Origin: JAIBDK01 sp965261915
GTDB lineage: Bacteria; Pseudomonadota; Gammaproteobacteria; Arenicellales; Poriferihabitantaceae
Assembly: GCA_965261915.1 (NCBI GenBank)
Contig: CBDHDW010000010.1
Coordinates: forward strand, 1 to 38,265
DNA: 38,265 bases
Reading direction: 5' to 3'
The position numbers were made by a program, and so were the translations under genes. Below, in pieces: positions 15,451-23,291 of this stretch (positions are counted from its first letter, which is position 1; every line of letters begins with the position of its first letter). The notes beneath the pieces are model-generated. The model saw only the letters and a program-made list of their open reading frames with translations. It was not told where the DNA came from and did no database searches.

Positions 15451-15983
15451 AGAGCTGATCCAATCTTGATAACCTTGTTTGAAAAGACACGCACGGATGG
15501 CGGATGACCTTGAGAGCTAAACCCTTTGATCACGTGTTCGAGGGCCTCTTCAAAACTGCCGACTTTTGTTAGGGGTACTTTGAGCTGCCAAGCGCCCGTG
15601 CCAGTTGCGATGACTGTATAGCCCGCCTCTTTACCCCAGCGTTTAATCACGTCTGTGAGGTATTCATCTGACTGCGCCTTCCAAACGGAGGGCGATACCG
15701 TAGCCGTGTTATTAGTTTGGTGGGGTAGTTCAGAGGTGATGAAATGACCGTTGGTGTCGAATTTAAGAACGCCAGCGCTTAGGTTGGACTGGCGGGTTGT
15801 ATCATTCGCAAACGTGAGGACTTCGGCTAGGGTGGGGGATGTATATAGTAAAAACAGAGACGCAAGTAAGGTTTTCTGTTTTGAAAACGGTAATGTAAAC
15901 TTCGTTGAATTATTTACGGTGTTCTTTTGTAAGGGTGATTTTATCGCCTTTCCACAGAGGTAGAATGGCAACTCTATAACCAA
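15447..15983 (-). CDS. pilL: PilL/TcpQ-type periplasmic protein (start uncertain)
   Basis: The C-terminal 85 residues (SVWKAQSDEYLTDVIKRWGKEAG... to VRVFSNKVIKIGSAL) match the TcpQ/PilL C-terminal domain, a periplasmic partner of the secretin. A signal-peptide-like stretch (SKQKTLLASLFLLYTSPTLAEV) precedes it. The frame is open to 16175, but the upstream part is a shadow of the overlapping 106-aa gene. No ATG or GTG lies close to the signal peptide; TTG codons at 15983 and 15971 are the nearest conventional starts and neither has a strong ribosome site. It ends in a GTGA overlap with pilN. R64 PilL is longer, so this is a shortened version. Confidence 0.65.
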   Translation of the reverse strand: MVIELPFYLCGKAIKSPLQKNTVNNSTKFTLPFSKQKTLLASLFLLYTSPTLAEVLTFANDTTRQSNLSAGVLKFDTNGHFITSELPHQTNNTATVSPSVWKAQSDEYLTDVIKRWGKEAGYTVIATGTGAWQLKVPLTKVGSFEEALEHVIKGFSSQGHPPSVRVFSNKVIKIGSAL

Positions 15984-16230
15984 GCCTTTTGCAATGATAT
16001 ATGACACTGTTCGTTGTTTTAATTTGTTTTGGATCCAAAGATTGCCCTTGAACCAGAATGAATTTTTCCGAAGTTTCTGGCTCAATCCCATAAATATACC
16101 ATTCACCCATCCAATTAGGACCTTGGCTAGTGGCGTCTTTCTTAGCTTCGATCTCAACATCTGCTCCAGCTTCAATCATTAAATCCAAGCCACTCAGCGT
16201 CACGACGGGCATTCTATTCCTTCGAGTCAT
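15910..16230 (-). CDS. First gene of the pilus operon, unknown 106-aa protein
   Basis: 106 aa, soluble, no signal peptide. It begins MTRRNRMPVVTLSGLDLMIE and contains EIEAKKD, WMGEWYIYGIEPETSEKFILVQGQ and a lysine-rich end. The ATG at 16230 follows GAGGGATAAA. Its first 26 codons and upstream DNA are duplicated at 1-80, where they start a paralogue leaving the window. The mixed alpha/beta pattern could be a small regulatory or DNA-associated protein, but I do not recognise it. Its end overlaps the likely start region of pilL, so it is probably the promoter-proximal gene of the operon. Confidence 0.7.
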   Translation of the reverse strand: MTRRNRMPVVTLSGLDLMIEAGADVEIEAKKDATSQGPNWMGEWYIYGIEPETSEKFILVQGQSLDPKQIKTTNSVIYHCKRLGYRVAILPLWKGDKITLTKEHRK

Positions 16231-16350
16231 TTTATCCCTCTACACAAGCAATAAAATACTTTTAGCGAAGAGGTGTTGTTAGAGTAACAAGTGATTTTCA
16301 TCTACAGTAATATCGTTTATATGTGTAATATACAAAAACACAATGTAAAA
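16151..16350. repeat. Direct repeat copy 2: gene start plus pilus operon promoter region
   Basis: Counterpart of 1-200. It holds the first codons of the 106-aa gene and the DNA upstream of the pilus operon, before the divergent TrbM-like gene at 16532. Substitutions are scattered, but the palindrome at 16276-16290 and its flanks (GAAGAGGTG before it, GTGATTTTCATCTACA after it) are unchanged between copies. Confidence 0.85.
16276..16290. promoter_or_regulatory. 15-bp palindrome, probable operator of the pilus operon (copy 2)
   Basis: TTGTTAGAGTAACAA, identical to 125-139, about 45 bp upstream of the first operon ATG (16230) and about 240 bp from the divergent gene at 16532. The position, near the expected -35 region for the leftward promoter, fits an activator or repressor site. 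Confidence 0.55.
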
Positions 16351-16531
16351 TTTGACTTATGATACATATAAAGTTAGGGATATTTATGATTTAATACCTA
16401 AAAACGGGGCCGGTGACTGTAATGCTGCGGTTCTTGACATTGGGTTTCTAAATAATCTCAAGGACCGGGCTTTAGCGTTAGCAATATACTCACCGCCAAA
16501 ACGCCGAATGGTACTGTTGTAAAAGGATACT

Positions 16532-17017
16532 ATGAAGATTAAAAAAGCATATACCTTAGCCATTGTGCTATCGCAGTTCGCAAGCCCGGCCCAGGCCGCT
16601 ATAATAGATTGCAAGGTTATCTTGTGTTTGCCTGCTGGTTTTCCATCTGGATGTGCTGATGCCAAAGCCTATATGCTGAAGCGGCTCAAAAAGCGGAAGT
16701 CCCCATTTGGCATTTGCGAAGGCTCTGGTATCGGGTCAACTGGTATCGGCGGCGGCGGGCTTTATTGCGCGTCAGGTGTTGTTTACCGGCGCGGTGGTGG
16801 TGGGCGCGACGAACCCCCAGTGGAATATTCTTGTGATAGATGGTTTGGTAGCCGTCCTACACACCTTAATTACGGCTTCAAGACCAGGATTGGCGATGAA
16901 ACACTTTATTTCTACGGCAATTACAATAGCGGCTTCTCAATGACAAAAGACAAAGTGTACCGTCAAAGAACCATATATGTGAACACACGCACAGACGACA
17001 CCGGGAACAACAGGTAG
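16532..17017 (+). CDS. TrbM-like exported conjugation-associated protein
   Basis: 161 aa with signal peptide MKIKKAYTLAIVLSQFASPAQA and a mature start AAIIDCKVILCLPAGFPSGCADAKAYMLKRLKKRKSP, which resembles the TrbM/KikA-type N-terminal core (an acidic or Asp residue, then C-x5-C and a third Cys). A Gly-rich segment (about 66-90) and a Tyr-rich C-terminal region follow. The ATG at 16532 has AAAAGGATACT upstream. It is transcribed divergently from the pilus operon across the duplicated promoter region, so the two may be co-regulated. TrbM-type proteins accompany type IV secretion in conjugative plasmids; no other secretion genes are in the window. Confidence 0.65.
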   Translation: MKIKKAYTLAIVLSQFASPAQAAIIDCKVILCLPAGFPSGCADAKAYMLKRLKKRKSPFGICEGSGIGSTGIGGGGLYCASGVVYRRGGGGRDEPPVEYSCDRWFGSRPTHLNYGFKTRIGDETLYFYGNYNSGFSMTKDKVYRQRTIYVNTRTDDTGNNR

Positions 17018-17041
17018 CCATTATGTCGATATCGAACGAGA

Positions 17042-17159
17042 TTAGAGTGTATCGCGTTTTATTGAATTCATTCGATAAAGCGAGATGCACAGCTTCACTT
17101 GTTTGTTGGTGCTGCGTGTTCCATTTGCTCGAAAACCGATCAAACGCAACACGCTCTAA
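17042..17159. mobile_element. Second MITE-like element, 118 bp
   Basis: The ends 17042-17059 and 17142-17159 are imperfect inverted repeats, 15 of 18 positions matching (TTAGAGTGTATCGCGTTT against TTAGAGCGTGTTGCGTTT). Like the pilN element it begins and ends with TA next to GAG/CTC, but the remaining terminal sequence differs. It lies just after the TrbM-like gene. Confidence 0.6.
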
Positions 17160-17216
17160 TACCTTGAGGGATTGGCTAAATACCAGACCAACGCCGCCGC
17201 CTTTATCTAAATACTA

Positions 17217-18184
17217 GACCCGATTCACAATAGGGTCGAATATTTTTAGACACAAGTATCCCCACCCGTTTTGTCAAACTGTTTTCAAATTCATATTTGC
17301 GAGTGCTCCGACATTCTTGGCAATCATGTTTTGTTGTTGGTTGTTGCGGTGAATATCCGAAAATATATTGAACTTTTTCATGCGGCCAATACCGTGCTCT
17401 ACGCCAATGCGTAGTTTTGAATGCCATGTATTGTATTCTTGTTCTTCTTTCGTAAGTGGTTTTTTCTTTGATGTTTTCAGGGGGATTTCCAGTGATGTCC
17501 CCAGATATCCTAAATCCCCAAGGGTAAGTATATCAGGGGGCCTATCCACGCGGGTCTCATCATAAATACGCTTGTCATGTTTGCGCCCGTCATGGGCGCA
17601 TCCAACAGCCAGTATACACTTCTTGTCATCTGTGATGATCTGGTGGGACGCCGTGTGCTTCTTTTTCTTGCCAGAATATTTTGCTTTTCGAGCCGAGGGC
17701 TTCCCGGGCCGTTGAACTGGACGCTCAGTACCATCAATCATCAGGTAAAGCAGATCAGCCTTTTCCACTTCCGACAACTTTACTTTACGTTCAGGCATCC
17801 GAAAATGGCCTGCCATCAACTCTGTCATGGCTTGAATGCGGCGGCAAACTGTCGGAGAGGATACATTGAATACAAGCCCCATAAAAGCATGGCTGGTATA
17901 GGTTCGGTAATACATCAGGCAGAGCAGAAGCTGTTCTGCGAACTCCAGGCGATAGTTCATCCCACCCCCAATCGCACGTTGCCTGTCTTTGCGGGACAGG
18001 CGTTTCTCCTCACTTTTCAACCAGATCGGATGAAGTGTCGCAACCAGGGCGTTGAAATCTGTAAGGCGGATGCCCGATAGTCGAAAAAACAATGCAGGTT
18101 GTGCACTTAAAATCTTCAAAGCTTTCATAAAATGATACCTCCAGGCACTTCCTCGCATAAAAATAACCTATTGTGAAGCAGGTC
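17217..18184 (-). mobile_element. IS5-family insertion sequence
   Basis: The ends are GACCCGATTCACAATAGG (from 17217) and the complement of CCTATTGTGAAGCAGGTC (to 18184), imperfect inverted repeats around one DDE transposase gene. Both sides are flanked by TA (17215-17216, 18185-18186), a possible target duplication. A partial copy of the left flank (CTAAATACCAGACC at 17176-17189, against CTAAATACTAGACC at 17207-17220) lies just outside. Confidence 0.8.
17274..18128 (-). CDS. IS5-family DDE transposase
   Basis: 285 aa from the ATG at 18128, which has GGAGG ten bases upstream; the frame stays open to an ATG at 18158. The N-terminal part carries a helix-turn-helix (AEQLLLCLMYYRTYTSHAFMG... VSSPTVCRRIQ). 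The catalytic DDE_4-type residues are visible in LMIDGTERPVQRP, LGDLGYLG and RIGVEHGIGRMK. The protein looks full length and intact. It sits between the TrbM-like gene and repC, where a repA/repB pair would be expected in a repABC plasmid. Confidence 0.9.
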   Translation of the reverse strand: MKALKILSAQPALFFRLSGIRLTDFNALVATLHPIWLKSEEKRLSRKDRQRAIGGGMNYRLEFAEQLLLCLMYYRTYTSHAFMGLVFNVSSPTVCRRIQAMTELMAGHFRMPERKVKLSEVEKADLLYLMIDGTERPVQRPGKPSARKAKYSGKKKKHTASHQIITDDKKCILAVGCAHDGRKHDKRIYDETRVDRPPDILTLGDLGYLGTSLEIPLKTSKKKPLTKEEQEYNTWHSKLRIGVEHGIGRMKKFNIFSDIHRNNQQQNMIAKNVGALANMNLKTV

Positions 18185-18380
18185 TACTATATATTGTTGC
18201 CGCGCGCACCGCCAACCTGTAAAATATCTGCAAAGCGGAACCTATACTTGAGAAACGCACAAGATGTGGGTATGACTCTCCCTAAAGAATCCAGATAAAG
18301 GGAGGCAGAGCAGCAGAAACCCCGCAATAAACCACTTAAAACCGAAAAACCGCGCAGAGATTGCACGGCATTAAGGTTAT

Positions 18381-18430
18381 GGTCAGGCCAAAAAACAGAA
18401 TACGCCCTTGTTTTTTAGCCTGCCCTGACC
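18381..18430. promoter_or_regulatory. Strong stem-loop upstream of repC (possible antisense-RNA or leader element)
   Basis: GGTCAGG (18381-18387) pairs with CCTGACC (18424-18430), and AAAAAACA (18390-18397) with TGTTTTTT (18409-18416). repC of repABC plasmids is controlled by a small antisense RNA encoded just upstream, so a regulatory stem-loop here is plausible. No promoter for an antisense transcript was identified. A second inverted repeat, CTCCCT/AGGGAG, lies near 18271-18293. Confidence 0.4.
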
Positions 18431-18551
18431 CGCTTTTCAAGTCAAAAATGTATTTTTGGCAATGAAATTCTGTGTGCCTGCGATTTTTGCGCCTCAATCG
18501 CGGCGTGATGCCCAATGAAAAGCATCACAAAAACAGAAATGAGGGACAGCA

Positions 18552-19835
18552 ATGTCACACAGATTACAGGCCCTGCGCAACCCGCAGGACAACCATACAC
18601 AGGGATCACCACCACAGGATCCACAGCCCAGGTATCCAGTCTTGCCCGACAGTATGCAGCGCGGTGCGCTGGAAGGCCTGCTGCTGGATGTCAGCAAGCA
18701 CATCGGTATGTCCGACAGCCTGCTGAAATCCTTACTCACGATGTTGCGCGAAACCCGCCCGTCCGACTGGACCGACCCGATGCGCGAACCGGTCTGCTAT
18801 GCCCTGCAAGGGAATATCGCGGGATCGCTGGGCAAGAGCCCGCGGGCGGTGCGCAATGACGAGACCGCCCTGATCGCCCTGGGCTTTGTCGACAAGCAGG
18901 TGGCCGGCAACGGCAGCCGCTGTCGTCTGGTGTTTGCCGATGGCAGCGAGTTCCGGCAAGGCTTGTGCTTCAGCCCGTTGATTGAAGCGGTACCCGATCT
19001 GATTGCACTCCGCGCCCAAATGCGCTTTGAACGCCAGCACAGAACCCGCCTGAAGCGCCAGTGCTCGGCGCTCAGGCGCAATGTCAAGATGACCCTGATG
19101 CGTCTCCAGCCGATCTATCCGGAGCATGCCGGGCTGAAAGCCATCGCAGAAACGTTTCTCAACTGGCCGACGCGCTATGCCAGCCTACAGTCCATCGCAG
19201 CCCTTGAAGCGCATTACGACGCGGTGTTGATAACCTCCGAAGCCATCGATGAACTTGCCCGAATGTTACCAGATACTTCCGCTCCAGCGGAAGCTGGCTT
19301 CCGCCGATATATACAAGATACAACTCAAGATCACTCTGTAATCTGTAATGCAAGCATAGATAAGTTGGCTGACGGCACGCCGTCAGAAGATAATTCCTTA
19401 GCAGCTGCGCCTGACGGCTCCGCTGATTGTTTAGAAAATAAGTGTGGCGGGGCTGAGGTCGGGGTCAACAGTGAATTTATCGAAAAACTGAACCCGCACC
19501 GGTTGTTTGCCTTGAGTTCTGAGGAGATGCGGCTTTATATCCGGCAGCATCAGGGGCAAAGACCATCGCCTGCGGCGATGGATTTTATTCTGGCGGCGAT
19601 CGACCGGTTGCCGGAGTTGGGGATTAACCGCTCGGCTTATGATGCGGCGGTGGGGCAAATGGGTGATATGGCCACAGCGCTTTGTATTCTGGTGATTGAC
19701 CGCAACCGGTTTCACCCGGAAACCCCGATTCAGAACCCCGGCGGGGTGCTGCGCGCGATGACTGCACGGCATAAAGCCGGAAAACTCAATCTGGTGGGCA
19801 GTTTGATTGGCTTGACCCGGAGGATGAAAACGTGA
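18552..19835 (+). CDS. repC: RepC-like plasmid replication initiator
   Basis: 427 aa. The N-terminal domain matches the RP-C family winged-helix initiator (residues about 45-190: LLKSLLTMLRETRPSDWT..., YALQGNIAGSLGKSPRAVRNDETALIALGFVDK, then CFSPLIEAVPDLIALR). The C-terminal RP-C_C domain is also visible (SAYDAAVGQMGDMATALCILVIDR... NPGGVLRAMTARHKAGKLNL). The central linker is low complexity and relatively AT-rich in DNA, where the origin lies in repABC plasmids. The ATG at 18552 follows GAGGGACAGCA. No repA or repB is directly upstream; an IS5-family element and short intergenic DNA are there instead. A ParA/RHH pair is 4.5 kb away. Confidence 0.85.
   Translation: MSHRLQALRNPQDNHTQGSPPQDPQPRYPVLPDSMQRGALEGLLLDVSKHIGMSDSLLKSLLTMLRETRPSDWTDPMREPVCYALQGNIAGSLGKSPRAVRNDETALIALGFVDKQVAGNGSRCRLVFADGSEFRQGLCFSPLIEAVPDLIALRAQMRFERQHRTRLKRQCSALRRNVKMTLMRLQPIYPEHAGLKAIAETFLNWPTRYASLQSIAALEAHYDAVLITSEAIDELARMLPDTSAPAEAGFRRYIQDTTQDHSVICNASIDKLADGTPSEDNSLAAAPDGSADCLENKCGGAEVGVNSEFIEKLNPHRLFALSSEEMRLYIRQHQGQRPSPAAMDFILAAIDRLPELGINRSAYDAAVGQMGDMATALCILVIDRNRFHPETPIQNPGGVLRAMTARHKAGKLNLVGSLIGLTRRMKT
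19265..19445. other. Candidate replication origin inside repC
   Basis: Established for repABC plasmids: oriV lies in the AT-richer centre of repC. Here that part combines an AT-rich run (about 19310-19375) with hairpins: CTTCCGCT-CC-AGCGGAAG near 19278-19295 and CTGACGGC-AC-GCCGTCAG near 19370-19387. No experimental landmark can be read directly. Confidence 0.4.
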
Positions 19836-19885
19836 GGATGGTCGGGAAAGAGTGGTGGAATTGTGGGGGGAGCACCCTGCCCTGC

Positions 19886-20080
19886 CCCATTGGACTGGCA
19901 GCGCATCACATGCGCGAGAAGCCCATTGGGATGGCAGCGCATCACATGCGCGAGAAGCCCATTGGGATGACAGGGCATCACATACCCTATTGGACTGGCA
20001 GCGCATCACATGCGCGAGAAGTCGAAAAGCGGGTTGGCCCTGCCGGCCAATGGAGCATTTCATGCGCGAGAAGTCGAGAA
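19886..20080 (+). repeat. Hairpin-module repeat cluster
   Basis: Fills the gap between repC and the next gene. Modules: GCGCAT-CAC-ATGCGC at 19901-19915, 19937-19951 and 20001-20015, GGGCAT-CAC-ATACCC at 19973-19987, and a weaker AGCAT-TTC-ATGCG near 20054-20066. Spacing between the first three is exactly 36 bp. Each module is preceded by TGGCA or TGACA and followed by GAGAAG, and a second small palindrome (CCCATTGGG) alternates with it. Confidence 0.85.
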
Positions 20081-20167
20081 GCTGTGTGGTTTTGGGTGAA
20101 CTTCCCATGCAAGCGGGCCAAGGTCTGTTCCGGCTGGCGGCAAAATCGATGAAAGGAAAAAACAACG

Positions 20168-20521
20168 ATGACATATGAGATGACACACAGAAAACTTAAA
20201 AAGCCCATGAACAACACCTTTCCCCCTGTCAGCGCCAAACAGCTCACGGGGTTTTATGCCGCCCTGGTCCGGCATTGCGAGGCGGAGATCAGACAAATGC
20301 GCTCAGCGTTCCAGATGGAGTTGCGACGGATTAAAACTCCCGGTGCACAGGCGGCCTACCGGGGAAACCACACTGTAGACACCTGTTGGCAGGCTTTGGC
20401 CACGGATGATTTTATCCGTGTGGTGCGGGATCTGTCCGATCTCTGTGGCAAACAAATAGGCGCGGTGCCCCTGTTGCTGGAGAAGAGGATTCCACCCCCG
20501 AAGCAAAGGAGATGCCGATGA
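20168..20521 (+). CDS. Hypothetical protein downstream of repC
   Basis: 117 aa, soluble, basic. The ATG at 20168 follows AAAGGAAAAAACAACG. Visible features are a helical central part (GFYAALVRHCEAEIRQMRSAFQMELRR) and a conserved-looking segment DTCWQALATDDFIRVVRDLSDLCG near residues 71-95. Its end overlaps the start of the next small gene, which suggests a two-gene unit. I do not recognise the family. An ATG at 20207 (MNNTFPPVSAKQLTG) is an alternative start. Confidence 0.55.
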   Translation: MTYEMTHRKLKKPMNNTFPPVSAKQLTGFYAALVRHCEAEIRQMRSAFQMELRRIKTPGAQAAYRGNHTVDTCWQALATDDFIRVVRDLSDLCGKQIGAVPLLLEKRIPPPKQRRCR

Positions 20522-20697
20522 GTAATCTTGGGCGCAGTCCGTTTTTCAAACCGCTTTCGGCCAAAGTGATGCCAAAACGGTTTATCGCCCCTGAAGGCAG
20601 AGAGCCATTGTCAGAAGAAGCCGCTATCGTGAAACAGCGTAAAGAAGTTTCAGCGGCGTTTAACCAGCGTTACCGAAAGAAGGCCAATGAAATTTGA
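20518..20697 (+). CDS. Small basic hypothetical protein
   Basis: 59 aa from the ATG at 20518, chosen over the ATG at 20512 because AAAGGAG is then seven bases upstream. It is rich in Lys/Arg (MSNLGRSPFFKPLSAKVMPK...; QRYRKKANEI). It overlaps the previous gene by four bases. No recognisable domain; probably translated together with its neighbour. Confidence 0.45.
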   Translation: MSNLGRSPFFKPLSAKVMPKRFIAPEGREPLSEEAAIVKQRKEVSAAFNQRYRKKANEI

Positions 20698-20786
20698 TAA
20701 TGATGACAAAGATGGAGTGGGGCTGTGGGCTCTGCTGGAGATAACATTATAGGCGCCGTGGCGCGATTTGAGGCAAGGCAGACAGA

Positions 20787-21830
20787 ATGAGTGAAAACGG
20801 AAAACAAAAACATCACCCACCGGTAAAGCCGACGCATGATGCGCTGTTCCGCGCCATCATTGACGACAAAGACCGCGCGGCAGCGCTTTTGCGTGATTAC
20901 CTGCCGGACAGGATCAGGGCGTGCATGGGGGATGCGGCCCCCAAACGGGTGGAAGGCAGCTTTATCGACGAGGATGCCCATCTGAAACACAGTGACGGGC
21001 TGTTCGAGGTCACGCTAAAGGACGGCAAACCCGCTCTCGTATACGTGCTTTTGGAGCATAAATCGGTTTCGGAACCGGCAACGCCGTTGCAATTGCTGGG
21101 TTATATGCTGCGCATTTATAGTCGCTTTGCCGATGGGCAGGCGGCGAAGTTGCGCGCCCTGCCCGTGGTGATACCTCTGTTATTCTATCATGGGAAATCA
21201 GCCTGGAATGTGCCGCAGATCTTTGGCGAGATGTTTGACGTCAGTGAGGATATGGCCCGCTATATACCGTCCTTCCGGTACGAGGTGCATGATCTGGGCA
21301 GCATCCCGATGGAACGCTTGTCGCGGGACCCCGAGGTTATGGCCGGTTTGGCCCTGCTGAAATTTGTGAAGCACCGGTCCGATATGACAGTCGAGCATCT
21401 GACAGAAATCCTGCGTGCCTTGTCCTTTGATACAAATTTTGCGGGTATCGTCTTCCACTATTTTGTGGCACGCTATGAATGGACGCAGCCGGAGTTTGCG
21501 GCTGCACTGGATGGAATAGAGGATGAAGGAGGTAAAGCCATCATGGGAACACTTGTAGAAACATGGTTGAAACAAGGTAAGGCTGAAGGCAAGGCCGAGG
21601 GTCTTGCTGCTGGTGAAGTGCTTGGGCACGAAAAAGGGCTGGCAGCTGGTAAGGCTGAAGGCGAAGCCAAATCCCTGGTGCGTCTGTTGGTCAAGCGCTT
21701 TGGCACCCTGCCCCAGCCTGTCGTGGCACAGATCGCTACCGGGAGCATTAAGGAGCTGGATCGCTGGTTTGATGCTGCAATCACTGCCTCCAGTGTGGAA
21801 GCCGTATTTGGAAAGCGGCGTGATCACTGA
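20787..21830 (+). CDS. Rpn family recombination-promoting nuclease (YhgA-like)
   Basis: 347 aa PD-(D/E)xK superfamily protein. The N-terminal THDALFRAIIDDKDRAAALLRDYLP is typical of the family. The nuclease core shows D in HSDGLFEVTL (near 70), then LEHKS near 89-93, the E-x-K element, followed by LLGYMLRIYSR. The C-terminal 80 residues carry imperfect QGKAEGKAEGLAAGE-type repeats and end in a short conserved tail. Family members cleave DNA and promote RecA-independent recombination in E. coli, and such proteins often accompany mobile elements. The ribosome site is weak (AAGGCAGACAG). It is single-gene, with no visible inverted-repeat ends. Confidence 0.85.
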   Translation: MSENGKQKHHPPVKPTHDALFRAIIDDKDRAAALLRDYLPDRIRACMGDAAPKRVEGSFIDEDAHLKHSDGLFEVTLKDGKPALVYVLLEHKSVSEPATPLQLLGYMLRIYSRFADGQAAKLRALPVVIPLLFYHGKSAWNVPQIFGEMFDVSEDMARYIPSFRYEVHDLGSIPMERLSRDPEVMAGLALLKFVKHRSDMTVEHLTEILRALSFDTNFAGIVFHYFVARYEWTQPEFAAALDGIEDEGGKAIMGTLVETWLKQGKAEGKAEGLAAGEVLGHEKGLAAGKAEGEAKSLVRLLVKRFGTLPQPVVAQIATGSIKELDRWFDAAITASSVEAVFGKRRDH

Positions 21831-21900
21831 AGCGGGTGTCATTACAGAATATGTTTCTTTGCGCCATACGCCCCGGAACGGCGCAAGCGTGCATATTTGA

Positions 21901-22413
21901 ATGGATAATCATATGTCACTGCCAGTCAATATAGAAACCATTGTTGATGAGTTGAGCATACTGCTCGACGAGTCATGTGCTTACATCAACCGAAAAACCG
22001 GAGAGGTTTTTTCGTTGACAGAGGAAGAAATCTCACTGGCAGAGACAGACGATGATGGCGGCTTAACTCCGGAATGGCAAACAGAGATCATCGACGATGC
22101 CAGGCGGGTGATGATGTCGGATGACATCCTCACGCTGCCCACCCGGTTTGAAATTGATGAATACGCCATCATGGAACAATATTGCCTCACCGTTGTAGAC
22201 CACAGGATCCGCAATGCCTTGTCCGAAGGGATAAAAGGGCGCGGTGCATTCCGTCGATTTAAGGATATGATCCACAGGGAAGGGATCGAAGGCGATTGGT
22301 ATCGATACCGTGATCGGGCACTTGGGGAAATCGTTAGGGTTTTCCTGGAGGACAACAAAATCCCCTATTCGACCGCCCTGCCCCAGACAGCCACCTTGGC
22401 GAACGCTGATTAG
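21901..22413 (+). CDS. UPF0158 family protein
   Basis: 170 aa, acidic. It matches UPF0158: an N-terminal strand-rich part with YINRKTGEVF, then LPTRFEIDEYAIMEQYCLTV, GRGAFRRFKDMIHREGIEGDWYRYRDRALGEIVRVFLEDN, which is the family signature. Function is unknown. The ATG at 21901 has no clear ribosome site; the ATG at 21913 (MSLPVNIE) is equally possible. It is followed within 15 bp by another gene. Confidence 0.8.
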   Translation: MDNHMSLPVNIETIVDELSILLDESCAYINRKTGEVFSLTEEEISLAETDDDGGLTPEWQTEIIDDARRVMMSDDILTLPTRFEIDEYAIMEQYCLTVVDHRIRNALSEGIKGRGAFRRFKDMIHREGIEGDWYRYRDRALGEIVRVFLEDNKIPYSTALPQTATLANAD

Positions 22414-22425
22414 GAGATTACCAAT

Positions 22426-23016
22426 TTGAGCAACATCCAGACCTTTCGCGCGAAGCTGACGATGCATGAAGACCAGATGTATGAATTTGTCGAGGCTCAA
22501 GCACCTTGTTTTACAATGGGCTTTGTGCGGGAACAAAACAAGGATCTGGCTTTTATTGCCCTGCGCCCCGGTGTGCAGATCCCCAAGTCCTCAAGCGGAC
22601 AGGGTTTCAGCTTTGGAAGCGGCGTTTTTGGCGGCAGTGACTGCCCTTTGTTTCACTTTGCGTTTCATTTTTACGATTTTGCAACGTTCAACGCCTTGGT
22701 GAACCCCGACAACCCGATTGCCCGAAAGGTGTTGGCGCGGATGGTCGAAACGGGAGACTGCTTTTTCTTTGCGCTGGACAGTAAAAACAGCCTGACAGCT
22801 TTTCGCTCTGGTTTTGCAAGCTCCAGCCAGAGTGATTTGCGTGACAACCTTGATCAGTACGGTGCAGTTGCAATCGACGATCAGGCCTACGATGTGGCGT
22901 GTCGCGCGTTTCAGCGCGCGCCTGAGCCACCGGGTACGTTCCTGACATGGGTCTGTAATGACCAGCCAGACTATCTTGATGTCGGTGCTAAGCCACTGGA
23001 TTTGTCACCTAGTTAG
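22426..23016 (+). CDS. Hypothetical protein, partner of UPF0158 gene
   Basis: 196 aa with a TTG start at 22426, supported by GGAGA eight bases upstream and only 12 bp after the UPF0158 stop. The sequence is a mixed alpha/beta soluble protein with a Gly/Ser/Phe-rich loop (SSSGQGFSFGSGVFGGSD, about 56-73) and no signal peptide. I do not recognise the family. It ends with a four-base overlap with the converging parB-like gene. Confidence 0.65.
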   Translation: MSNIQTFRAKLTMHEDQMYEFVEAQAPCFTMGFVREQNKDLAFIALRPGVQIPKSSSGQGFSFGSGVFGGSDCPLFHFAFHFYDFATFNALVNPDNPIARKVLARMVETGDCFFFALDSKNSLTAFRSGFASSSQSDLRDNLDQYGAVAIDDQAYDVACRAFQRAPEPPGTFLTWVCNDQPDYLDVGAKPLDLSPS

Positions 23017-23291
23017 GGCACTATTTTTCTTATTGTAGGGTGTCCATTTTTTTTCAACACATGGTTTATTCCATCGATAAAAAGATCGTGCACCTTGCAG
23101 TGTTTTACTAATGCAATCTCCTTCAGCTTGTAGTTTATCTCTGGGTCAAGATAGACACTCGTCTTTACAATCTTCCTCTTAAGTTGTTGGTTCGTTGGCT
23201 GACCAATCTGTACCGATGCTACCGGCACTAAGGGGGGTGCTTCCCCCTGTCCTAAGTCTACATTAGCCAATAAGTTTGGTCTTTTTACCAT
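23013..23291 (-). CDS. Ribbon-helix-helix partition protein (ParB/ParG-like)
   Basis: 92 aa. The first 35 residues look flexible; residues about 38-85 (KRKIVKTSVYLDPEINYKLKEIALVKHCKVHDLFIDGINHVLKKNG) form a ribbon-helix-helix DNA-binding fold. It overlaps the end of parA by 29 bases, the usual arrangement of class Ib partition operons, where the RHH protein binds the centromere and represses its own promoter. Iterated GGTATA-type motifs upstream of parA (23963-24036) are the likely target. Confidence 0.75.
   Translation of the reverse strand: MVKRPNLLANVDLGQGEAPPLVPVASVQIGQPTNQQLKRKIVKTSVYLDPEINYKLKEIALVKHCKVHDLFIDGINHVLKKNGHPTIRKIVP

Noticed and set aside
19886..20080. CRISPR-like array with a 36-bp period
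   Set aside because: The period is made of the hairpin module plus near-identical linkers. There are no variable spacers and no cas genes, and the later units lose the 36-bp spacing.
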